Below are positions 1-5,877 of a stretch of DNA of 6,690 nt, one piece after another. Position 1 is the stretch's first letter; every line of letters begins with the position of its first letter. Where the stretch lies: contig JAASTL010000046.1 in NCBI GenBank assembly GCA_021767305.1, positions 1 to 6,690 on the forward strand, given 5' to 3'. This DNA comes from Piscirickettsiaceae bacterium. GTDB lineage: Bacteria > Pseudomonadota > Gammaproteobacteria > Thiomicrospirales > Thiomicrospiraceae. Both the position numbers and the translations under genes were made by a program. Under the pieces are notes generated by a model, which saw only the letters and a program-made list of their open reading frames with translations, searched no databases and was not told the origin of the DNA.

Positions 1-806
1 CTAAAGAGTTCTAACAGGAGGGCACTTGGATCATTTTGGTCAATAAGATGAACACGCTTAACGTGGTAATTGGCTTTTGCAACTTGATCGAGTAATTGAA
101 ACTGTTCATTGTTGGCTGCATTTTTCAGTAAAACTTCCAGTTTAGGTAAACTTAACTGTTTGGGTAGATTATGCAGCTGCTCAGGAGAGGCATAAATCAT
201 GAGTTTATCTGCTTTAATCGCACTCGCCAATTCACAAGCTTGTTCCAAGGTATTGAGGTTAAACACTTCTCCAGTGACTGAATAGGCAATTGGAGTTAAC
301 AGGGCGACTTGCCCGGCATCTAAACAAGTTGAAATAGCTTGATAATGAATTTTGCGAAGCTTCCCGGTATGTTGAAAATCAACACCATCTATTACACCCT
401 TTGGCTGGGCAACGACCCAGTTACCCGAAACCACAATAGGTAAATTTGATTGCTGGAAATTAGCTTGGCTGAAGATTGCTTCTATTTTGCTTCGCAACAT
501 GCCGATAGTTTGTTGAAAAACCGGAATCTGTTCACTGCTGGTTATACGGAATTGTTGATGAAATTCAGCGCTAAAGCCAGCCTCTGAAAAAGCTTTATCC
601 AGTTGTGTATTCGCACCCATGGCCAAGACAATCTTAAGTCCAAGATTGTGGAGCAAACCAATATCTTGAGAGAGTTGCTGCAACGCATTCTCAGATTCGG
701 AAAAGTGCCCCGGAATATAGATCACACACGTCTTACCCCGATGCTGCTCAATATAACGTGAGGACTGTCTTAAAGTATTAATAAAATCTAATTCAGATTG
801 GTTCAT
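1..806 (-). CDS. argA: N-acetylglutamate synthase (amino-acid N-acetyltransferase), N-terminal part, cut by the window edge
   Basis: ArgA acetylates glutamate from acetyl-CoA, the first step of arginine synthesis, in the cytoplasm. I translated 268 codons by hand from the ATG at 806-804 on the minus strand; the frame is open to the left edge. Matches to E. coli ArgA from memory include YIEQHRGKT (19-26), DIGLLHNLG (48-56), SGNWVVAQPKGVIDGVDF (127-144), TGKLRKI (147-153), SVTGEVFNL (176-184) and VKRVHLID (249-256). These belong to the amino-acid-kinase-like domain, which in this family binds arginine for feedback inhibition. The acetyltransferase (GNAT) domain, about 170 residues, would lie beyond the window. 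The start gives an N-terminus of the same length as E. coli; the Shine-Dalgarno sequence is weak. Oddity: the glycine-rich segments are changed (VIYIPGHF and VLAMGANTQLD, against LGGEA and YGARPQID in E. coli). It is divergent from ilvD. Identity is firm; allosteric behaviour is not known. Confidence 0.93.
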   Translation of the reverse strand, partial: MNQSELDFINTLRQSSRYIEQHRGKTCVIYIPGHFSESENALQQLSQDIGLLHNLGLKIVLAMGANTQLDKAFSEAGFSAEFHQQFRITSSEQIPVFQQTIGMLRSKIEAIFSQANFQQSNLPIVVSGNWVVAQPKGVIDGVDFQHTGKLRKIHYQAISTCLDAGQVALLTPIAYSVTGEVFNLNTLEQACELASAIKADKLMIYASPEQLHNLPKQLSLPKLEVLLKNAANNEQFQLLDQVAKANYHVKRVHLIDQNDPSALLLELF

Positions 807-851
807 GAATGTGCGAAAATACCCAATTAATTTTAATGTAAGTTTTTGCTA

Positions 852-860
852 AGTATAACA
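852..860 (-). promoter_or_regulatory. Candidate extended -10 promoter for argA
   Basis: Read on the minus strand, this is TGTTATACT: a TG dinucleotide one base before a TATACT hexamer, which fits the extended -10 form of sigma-70 promoters. No good -35 hexamer is seen at 16-18 bases upstream, which is tolerated for extended -10 promoters. Transcription would start near 845, giving a leader of about 40 bases before the argA ATG. Assigned by eye only. Confidence 0.35.
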
Positions 861-939
861 GTCTCAAGGTCAAAGTCTAAGCGGCTTTCGATGTGTTTGT
901 AAACGACATATCTTACGCTGGCCTTAAAAGGAGTTTTAA

Positions 940-2799
940 ATGCCTCAATATCGTTCCAAAACCAGTACTCATGGTCGTAATATGGCAGGTGCCAGAGCTT
1001 TGTGGCGCGCAACGGGGATGCAAACGGAAGATTTTGGTAAGCCTATTATTGCGATTGCCAACTCTTTTACTCAGTTTGTACCAGGCCACGTTCACCTTAA
1101 AGATTTAGGTCAGATGGTGGCGCGAGTGATTGAAGAATCAGGCGGAGTGGCTAAAGAGTTCAATACGATTGCGGTTGATGATGGAATTGCCATGGGGCAT
1201 GACGGAATGCTTTATTCACTGCCTTCAAGAGACCTGATTGCTGATTCTGTAGAGTACATGTGTAATGCGCACTGTGCCGATGCCTTAGTGTGTATTTCTA
1301 ACTGTGACAAAATCACTCCTGGAATGATGATGGCTGCCATGCGTTTGAATATTCCAACCATCTTTGTAACCGGTGGGCCGATGGAATCGGGTAAAACCGT
1401 ATTAGGTGGTGAGGGCATTAAGTTAGACTTAGTTGATGCCATGGTCATGGCAGCAGATGATTCATGTTCGGATAGCGATGTGGACGAAGTGGAACGCTCA
1501 GCATGTCCAACTTGTGGGTCATGTTCAGGTATGTTTACGGCAAACTCAATGAACTGTTTAGCAGAAGCGCTAGGTATGGCATTGCCGGGTAATGGAACTA
1601 CTCTGGCTACCCACGCTGATCGTAAAAACTTATTCATTGAAGCAGGTCGACGTATTGTTGAGATTGCTAAACAATATTATGAAAAGGATGATGAGTCAGT
1701 ATTACCGCGTTCTATTGCTACTTACGAAGCTTTCCAAAATGCGATGGCATTAGATGTGGCGATGGGTGGTTCAACCAACACGGTTTTACACTTGTTGGCT
1801 ATTGCGCATGAAGCCCATGTTGAGTTTACCATGCAAGATATGGATGAGATTTCTCGTCGTATCCCTTGTTTGGTTAAGGTGGCACCAAACTCAAAAATTT
1901 ACCATATGGAAGATGTGCATCGTGCCGGTGGTATTATGCGTATCTTAGGTGAACTTGATCGCGGTGGTTTAATTAACCGTGATGTGCATACAGTGCATGC
2001 TTCTAGTATGGGCGCTGCTTTGGACTTGTGGGATATCTCTCGTACTGAAGACCCTGCGGTTGAGAAATTCTTTAAAGCGGCTCCGGGTAATATTCGTACA
2101 ACAGAAGCATTTAGCCAAGATAAACGTTGGAAAGATCTTGATGTAGATGATGAGAATGGTTGTATTCGTTCACTTGAGCATGCTTATACACAAGATGGTG
2201 GTCTTGCTGTATTACGCGGTAACATTGCGTTAGATGGGTGTATTGTCAAGACTGCTGGTGTTGATGAATCAATCTTCAACTTCACTGGTAAAGCTCGCAT
2301 CTATGAGAGCCAAGATGCAGCAGTTGCAGCAATTTTAGGTGATGAAATTAAGGCTGGTGATGTGGTCTTGATTCGTTATGAAGGGCCAAAAGGTGGACCA
2401 GGCATGCAAGAGATGTTGTATCCAACCAGTTATCTCAAATCTAAAGGCTTAGGTAAAGACTGTGCTTTATTAACGGATGGCCGTTTTTCTGGTGGTACAT
2501 CAGGTCTATCAATTGGACATGCATCACCTGAAGCAGCAGAAGGCGGAAATATCGGTTTGGTTGAAGAAGGTGATATTATCGAAATTGATATCCCTAACCG
2601 AACTATCAATGCCAAAGTGTCTGATGAAGAGTTTGAGAAGCGCCGTGAAGCGATGGAAGCCAAAGGGGCTGCTCATGCATGGAAGCCAGCGCTACCTCGT
2701 GAGCGACGTGTCACGGCGGCTCTACGTGCTTATAGTGCCATGACAACCAGTGCTGCGTTTGGTGCAGTTCGAAATGTTGATCAAATTGAAGCTAAATAA
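940..2799 (+). CDS. ilvD: Dihydroxy-acid dehydratase
   Basis: IlvD dehydrates 2,3-dihydroxy-3-methylbutanoate and -pentanoate to the 2-keto acids that precede valine (and leucine) and isoleucine, using an Fe-S cluster and Mg2+ in the cytoplasm. The 619-residue length is close to E. coli IlvD (616) and the two align along their whole length from memory. Key motifs: [17 protein letters not shown] (11-27), the acidic pair D80-D81, the family signature C122-D-K-I-T-P-G, C189-PTCGSCSG with C192 and C195, and the second signature [13 protein letters not shown] (510-522), whose S521 is the serine proposed as the active-site base. Residues 41-48 read NSFTQFVP, without the extra cysteine seen at this point in the [2Fe-2S] branch, so it resembles the oxygen-sensitive E. 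coli type; that is inference. The start is fixed by AAGGAG at 928-933, six bases before the ATG. A TerB-like gene follows after 20 bases. Confidence 0.98.
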   Translation: MPQYRSKTSTHGRNMAGARALWRATGMQTEDFGKPIIAIANSFTQFVPGHVHLKDLGQMVARVIEESGGVAKEFNTIAVDDGIAMGHDGMLYSLPSRDLIADSVEYMCNAHCADALVCISNCDKITPGMMMAAMRLNIPTIFVTGGPMESGKTVLGGEGIKLDLVDAMVMAADDSCSDSDVDEVERSACPTCGSCSGMFTANSMNCLAEALGMALPGNGTTLATHADRKNLFIEAGRRIVEIAKQYYEKDDESVLPRSIATYEAFQNAMALDVAMGGSTNTVLHLLAIAHEAHVEFTMQDMDEISRRIPCLVKVAPNSKIYHMEDVHRAGGIMRILGELDRGGLINRDVHTVHASSMGAALDLWDISRTEDPAVEKFFKAAPGNIRTTEAFSQDKRWKDLDVDDENGCIRSLEHAYTQDGGLAVLRGNIALDGCIVKTAGVDESIFNFTGKARIYESQDAAVAAILGDEIKAGDVVLIRYEGPKGGPGMQEMLYPTSYLKSKGLGKDCALLTDGRFSGGTSGLSIGHASPEAAEGGNIGLVEEGDIIEIDIPNRTINAKVSDEEFEKRREAMEAKGAAHAWKPALPRERRVTAALRAYSAMTTSAAFGAVRNVDQIEAK

Positions 2800-2819
2800 T
2801 ACCGAACGGAGATAATTTT

Positions 2820-3221
2820 ATGTTTGCAGATCGATTAACTCAGGAACAGCGTGAAGTCGTCTTTGATTTAGCTGCTAACCTTGCTGCTGCTGATAATGAT
2901 ATTTCAGAAGAAGAGGTGACATACTTAAAAGATTTCTGTTCCGCTTATGGAATAGAATTCGACTTAGATAAGGCGGATATTAAAATTGATGATTTAATCG
3001 CTAAATTGGATAGTAAAAGTTCTCGCGTTATCACCCTTCAAGAGCTTATAAAGCTCTCTTATAAAGATGGACATTTTGGTAAAGAAGAGCAGGATAAGGT
3101 GTTCTTAATTGCGCAAAAAATGGGCTTGAATGATGCTGAGCTTATGATTCGTATTGAAAAGTGGGTAAGACAAGGCTTTGATTGGATCTATGAGGGTGAG
3201 CAAATGTTAGTTGATGACTAA
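2820..3221 (+). CDS. Small acidic TerB-like helical protein (TerB/DUF533-like fold), function unknown
   Basis: The protein has 133 residues, no signal peptide and no membrane segment, so it is probably cytoplasmic. It is mostly predicted helix and shows two related acidic stretches: AAADNDISEEEVTYLKDF (22-39, with D25, D27, E30-E32) and YKDGHFGKEEQDKVFLIAQKMG (81-102, with D83, E89, E90). Each has the pattern small-acid-x-x-hydrophobic-x-x-acid-acid followed by an amphipathic helix, as in TerB-family proteins, where such acids can bind divalent metal. A single cysteine is at 40. It starts 20 bases after the ilvD stop with GGAGA at 2808-2812, and a terminator follows, so the two genes are probably co-transcribed. 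TerB proteins were named from tellurite resistance, but no other ter genes are here and I do not infer that role. The family assignment rests on pattern recognition and is moderately sure. Confidence 0.7.
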   Translation: MFADRLTQEQREVVFDLAANLAAADNDISEEEVTYLKDFCSAYGIEFDLDKADIKIDDLIAKLDSKSSRVITLQELIKLSYKDGHFGKEEQDKVFLIAQKMGLNDAELMIRIEKWVRQGFDWIYEGEQMLVDD

Positions 3222-3251
3222 ATAACCACTTGCTATCACACCTAATAAAAT

Positions 3252-3276
3252 ACCGGCTTCTATGCCGGTTTTTTTA
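3252..3276 (+). terminator. Intrinsic terminator after ilvD and the TerB-like gene
   Basis: The stem ACCGGC (3252-3257) pairs perfectly with GCCGGT (3264-3269) across a six-base loop and is followed by a run of T to 3275. It lies 30 bases after the TerB-like stop codon. On the minus strand the stem is followed by TATTTTATT, so it may also act weakly as a back-up stop for sox transcripts arriving from the right. Confidence 0.88.
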
Positions 3277-3475
3277 TATTTACAGTTTAATAAATACCAA
3301 GAATAAAATTGAATTTTGACATCAGCATTGTTTGCATAATGTCTAATACATAGTTAAGAAGGGCTCAGTTTATTGGGTGGTTCTTTAAATAAATAAGTGT
3401 TCGAATTGTGCTGGAGAAAGTGGAAATTATTTTAGAGTTAAGAAGTAGTTAGGATAAGTTAGTTTCTTTAGGCAA
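3277..3475. other. Intergenic stretch between convergent terminators, no gene seen
   Basis: About 200 AT-rich bases lie between the ilvD-side and sox-side terminators. I find no reading frame with a plausible start and ribosome binding site on either strand, and no tRNA-like or strong hairpin structure. A TTGACA (3316-3321) is present, but the nearest -10-like hexamer, CATAAT (3335-3340), is only 13 bases away. The ten-base sequence AGTTAAGAAG occurs at 3352-3361 and again at 3436-3445; this may be chance. Confidence 0.6.
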
Positions 3476-3498
3476 TAAAAAACCCGGCAGAGCCGGGT
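3476..3498 (-). terminator. Intrinsic terminator of the sox operon
   Basis: Positions 3482-3488 (ACCCGGC) pair perfectly with 3492-3498 (GCCGGGT) around a three-base loop. Read on the minus strand, the stem is followed by TTTTTTATT. It lies 21 bases beyond the soxA stop codon, so it closes the soxXYZA transcript. On the plus strand it is followed by a poor T run (TCCTTTAAA), so it is mainly a minus-strand stop. Confidence 0.9.
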
Positions 3499-3519
3499 CC
3501 TTTAAATCAACCACCAAAA

Positions 3520-4350
3520 TTACTCACGGTAACCTGGACCATTGATTTCCAAGCCGTTTGATACATAAGCTTGGAAGAACTCTAGGTTACGATATTCTTC
3601 ACCCTGAGTTTTCATAGGTTTTGCACGCATGTTTTTGTTACAACCATCATAACGACGGTGAAGCGTACCAAGTGCTTGCCATTTAGCACGGAACACAGGG
3701 AAGTGTGTTGTGTGACCTAAGTTTGGAGACAAGATATTTGAACGTGCTTTACGACCAGAGTTGTATGTGTGACATTTCGCACAAGACAAACCTAGCTGTC
3801 CACGAGGTTCTAGGTAAAATGCACGACCAGCTTCATACGCTTTACGAGCACCTTCGCTTTCAATCTTAACATTGATAGCTTGACCGCGAGAGTTGTATGC
3901 AAGGTATGCACTGATTTGTGCCAAAGTACCTTTTTTCCACTTTAGAGGCTCAAGCTTAGCGTCAGTACGACACTTGTTGATAGCACCTTCAAGAGTAACT
4001 ACTTGCTGTGAAGCTTCATCAAAGTAAGGGTATTTAACACGAATCTTAGAAACGTCTGAACCGAAACAGTTTTCATAAACAGCTAAATCTTTGTTATAAG
4101 CTGCTTCACCTGCATCGATTGCATCTAAATATGGAGGGAATTCTTCTGCTGCTTCCCATTGAGCAAATTTATCGGCGTCATAGATATATGCACCGTTGAT
4201 ATATTCTTCTGGAGCAATGTTAGGGCTTTTTGCTTTGAAGAAATCAACAATTTGTTGACGATCCGTCTCAGGATCTACAGCCAATGCCGTGTTTGAAGCG
4301 GCACCTACTGTCACACCTAGAGATAGGGCGATTAGTAGTGACTTTTTCAT
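3520..4350 (-). CDS. soxA: Sulfur-oxidation c-type cytochrome SoxA, monohaem form
   Basis: SoxA is the catalytic subunit of periplasmic SoxXA, which couples thiosulfate oxidatively to the carrier cysteine of SoxY. The 276 residues begin with a Sec signal (about 1-24, cleavage after TALA). One haem motif, CAKCH (C190, C193, H194), lies in the C-terminal domain, and RRYDGC (232-237) with R242 holds C237, the expected cysteine (persulfide in known structures) ligand of the active-site haem. The ending LEFFQAYVSNGLEINGPGYR (256-275) is typical of SoxA. The N-terminal domain has no CxxCH; lone cysteines C95 and C127 remain and probably form a disulfide in place of the second haem, as in the monohaem class. 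The start is supported by GGAGG (4358-4362 on the minus strand) seven bases upstream. It is the last gene of the operon, 87 bases after soxZ, with a hairpin in the gap and a terminator just downstream. Confidence 0.96.
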   Translation of the reverse strand: MKKSLLIALSLGVTVGAASNTALAVDPETDRQQIVDFFKAKSPNIAPEEYINGAYIYDADKFAQWEAAEEFPPYLDAIDAGEAAYNKDLAVYENCFGSDVSKIRVKYPYFDEASQQVVTLEGAINKCRTDAKLEPLKWKKGTLAQISAYLAYNSRGQAINVKIESEGARKAYEAGRAFYLEPRGQLGLSCAKCHTYNSGRKARSNILSPNLGHTTHFPVFRAKWQALGTLHRRYDGCNKNMRAKPMKTQGEEYRNLEFFQAYVSNGLEINGPGYRE

Positions 4351-4401
4351 TCTTAATCCTCCGTCCGAGAGCTTTATTATTATATTTATATATTTATTTG
4401 A

Positions 4402-4423
4402 AACGCCCGATTGCTCGGGCGTT
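4402..4423 (-). promoter_or_regulatory. Strong hairpin between soxZ and soxA
   Basis: AACGCCCGA (4402-4410) pairs perfectly with TCGGGCGTT (4415-4423), a 9-bp GC-rich stem with a four-base loop, 14 bases past the soxZ stop. On the transcribed strand it is followed by TTTCAAATAAATA, too broken a U run for a good terminator. It could be a leaky terminator or a 3' stabiliser that keeps soxYZ mRNA above soxA. A TATAAT hexamer follows on the minus strand (4384-4379) but has no -35 partner and lies in very AT-rich DNA. Confidence 0.6.
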
Positions 4424-4437
4424 GTCAGGAAAGTCTA

Positions 4438-4749
4438 TTACTTAAGTTTAATAGACTGAGTTCCTTTTGCACCAGTGTTGTCAGTTAGAGAAACTGTAAC
4501 TTCATCACCAGAGTTAGCGTTAACTTTAACCGCCATGTATGGGTTTGCAGAAACAGCACCAGACCACTGAGCATCAACCGCTTTAGTTCCGTTTACAGAA
4601 ACTTCTACAACGTCGATGTACTTAGCTGGATATGGCTTACCAGTTTTCTTGTTCATACGAACACCAGATTCCATTGGGTGCTTGATTAGGGCTTTAACTT
4701 CAGCTACGCCACCTTTTGATTTTCCACGCATTCTGATTTTGATTGACAT
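4438..4749 (-). CDS. soxZ: Thiosulfate oxidation carrier complex protein SoxZ
   Basis: SoxZ is the partner of SoxY in the periplasmic SoxYZ carrier, where it helps present SoxY's carrier arm to SoxXA, SoxB and SoxCD. The 103-residue length is usual for the family. Recognisable features are IKIRMRGKSKGG (3-14), HPMESGVR (24-31; HPMETG-like in most SoxZ), PAKYI (41-45) and ANPYMAVKV (68-76). The predicted fold is a beta sandwich. It has no signal peptide and no cysteine, as expected, since SoxZ is carried out folded with the Tat substrate SoxY. The ribosome site AAGGA (minus strand, around 4757-4761) lies about seven bases before the ATG. It follows soxY by 59 bases. Confidence 0.96.
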   Translation of the reverse strand: MSIKIRMRGKSKGGVAEVKALIKHPMESGVRMNKKTGKPYPAKYIDVVEVSVNGTKAVDAQWSGAVSANPYMAVKVNANSGDEVTVSLTDNTGAKGTQSIKLK

Positions 4750-4808
4750 GTTATTATCCTTTTAAATTTAATATTTGTTGTTATGAAATTAAGTAATTTC
4801 AGTGGGGA

Positions 4809-5276
4809 TTAACCACCACAACCACCGATTGTTACTTTAACTTCTTGCTCAGCTTTCATTAGCTTACCGCCAGCTTTAACAACAGCAATAACATTCATAG
4901 TTTCACCCATTTTGATACGAGTAGAAACATAACCTACCGCACCAGCTGCGAAAGTATATTCACATACCATTGGCATAGGGTTTTTGCTTGCAAGGATAGA
5001 GATTGACTCAACACCAGACATTCCAGATGCATCAACAGTAACAGGAGTTACCGCACCGTTTTCAGCGATTGCAGGTGCTTTAAGTTTGATATCACCAGAA
5101 TCTGCAGTGCTAGCAGAACCGTATACAGCGTTTAGAGCGTCATCAGTTGACTTAGCTTTAAATGCTTTTTCGTTCCAAGCTGCAAGAACAGTGTTAGGTG
5201 TAAGAAGACCAGCGTTAACAGCAACAGCTGCTGCACCAGTTGCTAGAGTACCTTTAAGGAAAGATCTACGTTTCAT
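4809..5276 (-). CDS. soxY: Thiosulfate oxidation carrier protein SoxY
   Basis: SoxY carries sulfur intermediates covalently on a C-terminal cysteine. The 155-residue product has a twin-arginine signal (RRSFLKG at 3-9, hydrophobic stretch to about 25, likely cleavage near TVLAA at 29-33), so it is exported folded, together with SoxZ. The protein ends in GGCGG (151-155), the swinging-arm carrier site with C153. The middle (70-150) has the beta-strand character of the family, including ESISILASKNPMPM (90-103). Unusually, there is a second cysteine, C105, just after that segment (PMVCEY). The ATG at 5276 is fixed by the Tat motif; the best Shine-Dalgarno, GGGAG (5292-5288), is a rather long 11 bases upstream. 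It follows soxX by 40 bases and precedes soxZ by 59. Confidence 0.97.
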   Translation of the reverse strand: MKRRSFLKGTLATGAAAVAVNAGLLTPNTVLAAWNEKAFKAKSTDDALNAVYGSASTADSGDIKLKAPAIAENGAVTPVTVDASGMSGVESISILASKNPMPMVCEYTFAAGAVGYVSTRIKMGETMNVIAVVKAGGKLMKAEQEVKVTIGGCGG

Positions 5277-5316
5277 AAGGTTTTAAACTCCCGGTTAGTT
5301 TTTTATTTAAGAAATA

Positions 5317-5694
5317 TTATAGGGTGTAGATGTAATCAGTGATTTTGCTGATTTCATCATCTGACAAAATACCATTTGCACCGAATGCAGGCATCATGCT
5401 GTTAGGAATTTGAGTTCCTGGTTTACCCCAAATTTTGTCATAAAGCTTTTGCTTATCTGGGTAACGAAGCTTCATAGCTATTAAAGCAGGACCAATGTTA
5501 CCTGGCATAGTACCATCACCAGCCATGTGACACGCTAAACAGTTACCTTTTGATCGGCTGTATGCTAGCTTTTTACCTTCTTCAATAGTTGATGCTGCTT
5601 TTTCAGCTGCCTGTACCGATGATACAGGAGCTGAAACTACCGCAGTAGAAATAGCCAAAGCAGTCAACAGTTGCTTCATTTTAGAATTCATCAT
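5317..5694 (-). CDS. soxX: Sulfur-oxidation c-type cytochrome SoxX
   Basis: SoxX is the small electron-accepting cytochrome of SoxXA; it takes electrons released when thiosulfate is joined to SoxY. With the start at 5694 the product has 125 residues: a Sec signal (about 1-29, cleavage after SSVQA), the haem motif CLACH (C52, C55, H56), and NSMMPAFG (98-105), whose M101 is the likely sixth haem ligand. The order CxxCH, GNIGPAL (65-71), then the methionine loop and a final helix DDEISKITDYIYTL (112-125) fits SoxX. A start at 5763 is possible in frame but adds 23 residues (ending HFRRRR) before the signal, and AGGAGG sits exactly in front of 5694, so I reject it. A second ATG at 5691 is immediately in frame and could also serve. 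It is the first gene of the operon. Confidence 0.95.
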   Translation of the reverse strand: MMNSKMKQLLTALAISTAVVSAPVSSVQAAEKAASTIEEGKKLAYSRSKGNCLACHMAGDGTMPGNIGPALIAMKLRYPDKQKLYDKIWGKPGTQIPNSMMPAFGANGILSDDEISKITDYIYTL

Positions 5695-5700
5695 TCTTCT

Positions 5701-5706
5701 CCTCCT
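5701..5706 (-). promoter_or_regulatory. Perfect Shine-Dalgarno of soxX
   Basis: On the minus strand this reads AGGAGG, six bases before the ATG at 5694 and nine before the one at 5691. It decides the soxX start against the longer open frame that begins at 5763. Confidence 0.85.
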
Positions 5707-5723
5707 AAAGTGTCTTTCGACGT

Positions 5724-5742
5724 TCCCATTATATGTTTGGGA
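5724..5742. promoter_or_regulatory. Dyad over the sox -10 box, candidate operator
   Basis: TCCCA (5724-5728) and TGGGA (5738-5742) form a perfect 5-bp inverted repeat with a nine-base spacer, centred at 5733, and so overlap the -10 hexamer. Some sox operons are repressed by an ArsR-family protein (SoxR) at promoter dyads, which makes a repressor site reasonable. A 5-bp repeat is short and could be chance. Confidence 0.3.
5728..5733 (-). promoter_or_regulatory. -10 box of the probable soxXYZA promoter
   Basis: On the minus strand this is a perfect TATAAT. Transcription would start near 5721, leaving a leader of about 26 bases that contains the AGGAGG of soxX. The -35 region is poor: GTTCGA at 17-base spacing, or TTGTTC at 19. 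A strong -10 with a weak -35 suggests control by an activator or repressor, but that is inference. Confidence 0.6.
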
Positions 5743-5877
5743 TTTTATATTCGAACAAAGCATTTGCTCTTTGGTTGGTTAGCTTACTCAGTTACCGTAC
5801 AAACGCAAGGTTTTTGCATGTTTAATTCGATAGTAATATTTAATCAATATTAAACATTTTTTTATGAGCACTCTTTA

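Noticed and set aside
1212..1637. Minus-strand frame of 141 codons inside ilvD
   Set aside because: It is fully antisense to the well-conserved ilvD coding sequence and has no recognisable protein features.
2820..3221. Tellurite resistance function for the TerB-like protein
   Set aside because: No terA, terC, terD, terE or terZ gene is nearby, and TerB-fold proteins occur in many contexts.
3316..3340. TTGACA followed by CATAAT in the intergenic gap as a promoter
   Set aside because: The spacing is only 13 bases and no gene or RNA follows.
4984..5286. Plus-strand frame of 100 codons opposite soxY
   Set aside because: It is the antisense shadow of soxY; its alanine-rich sequence mirrors soxY codons and there is no supporting start signal.
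5695..5763. Longer soxX start at 5763 adding 23 residues
   Set aside because: The extension puts a charged HFRRRR stretch before the Sec signal, and a perfect AGGAGG stands directly before the ATG at 5694.
5671..5853. Plus-strand frame of 60 codons over the soxX start and promoter
   Set aside because: It begins with TTG, has no ribosome binding site and runs antisense across the soxX signal peptide and promoter; no family resemblance.
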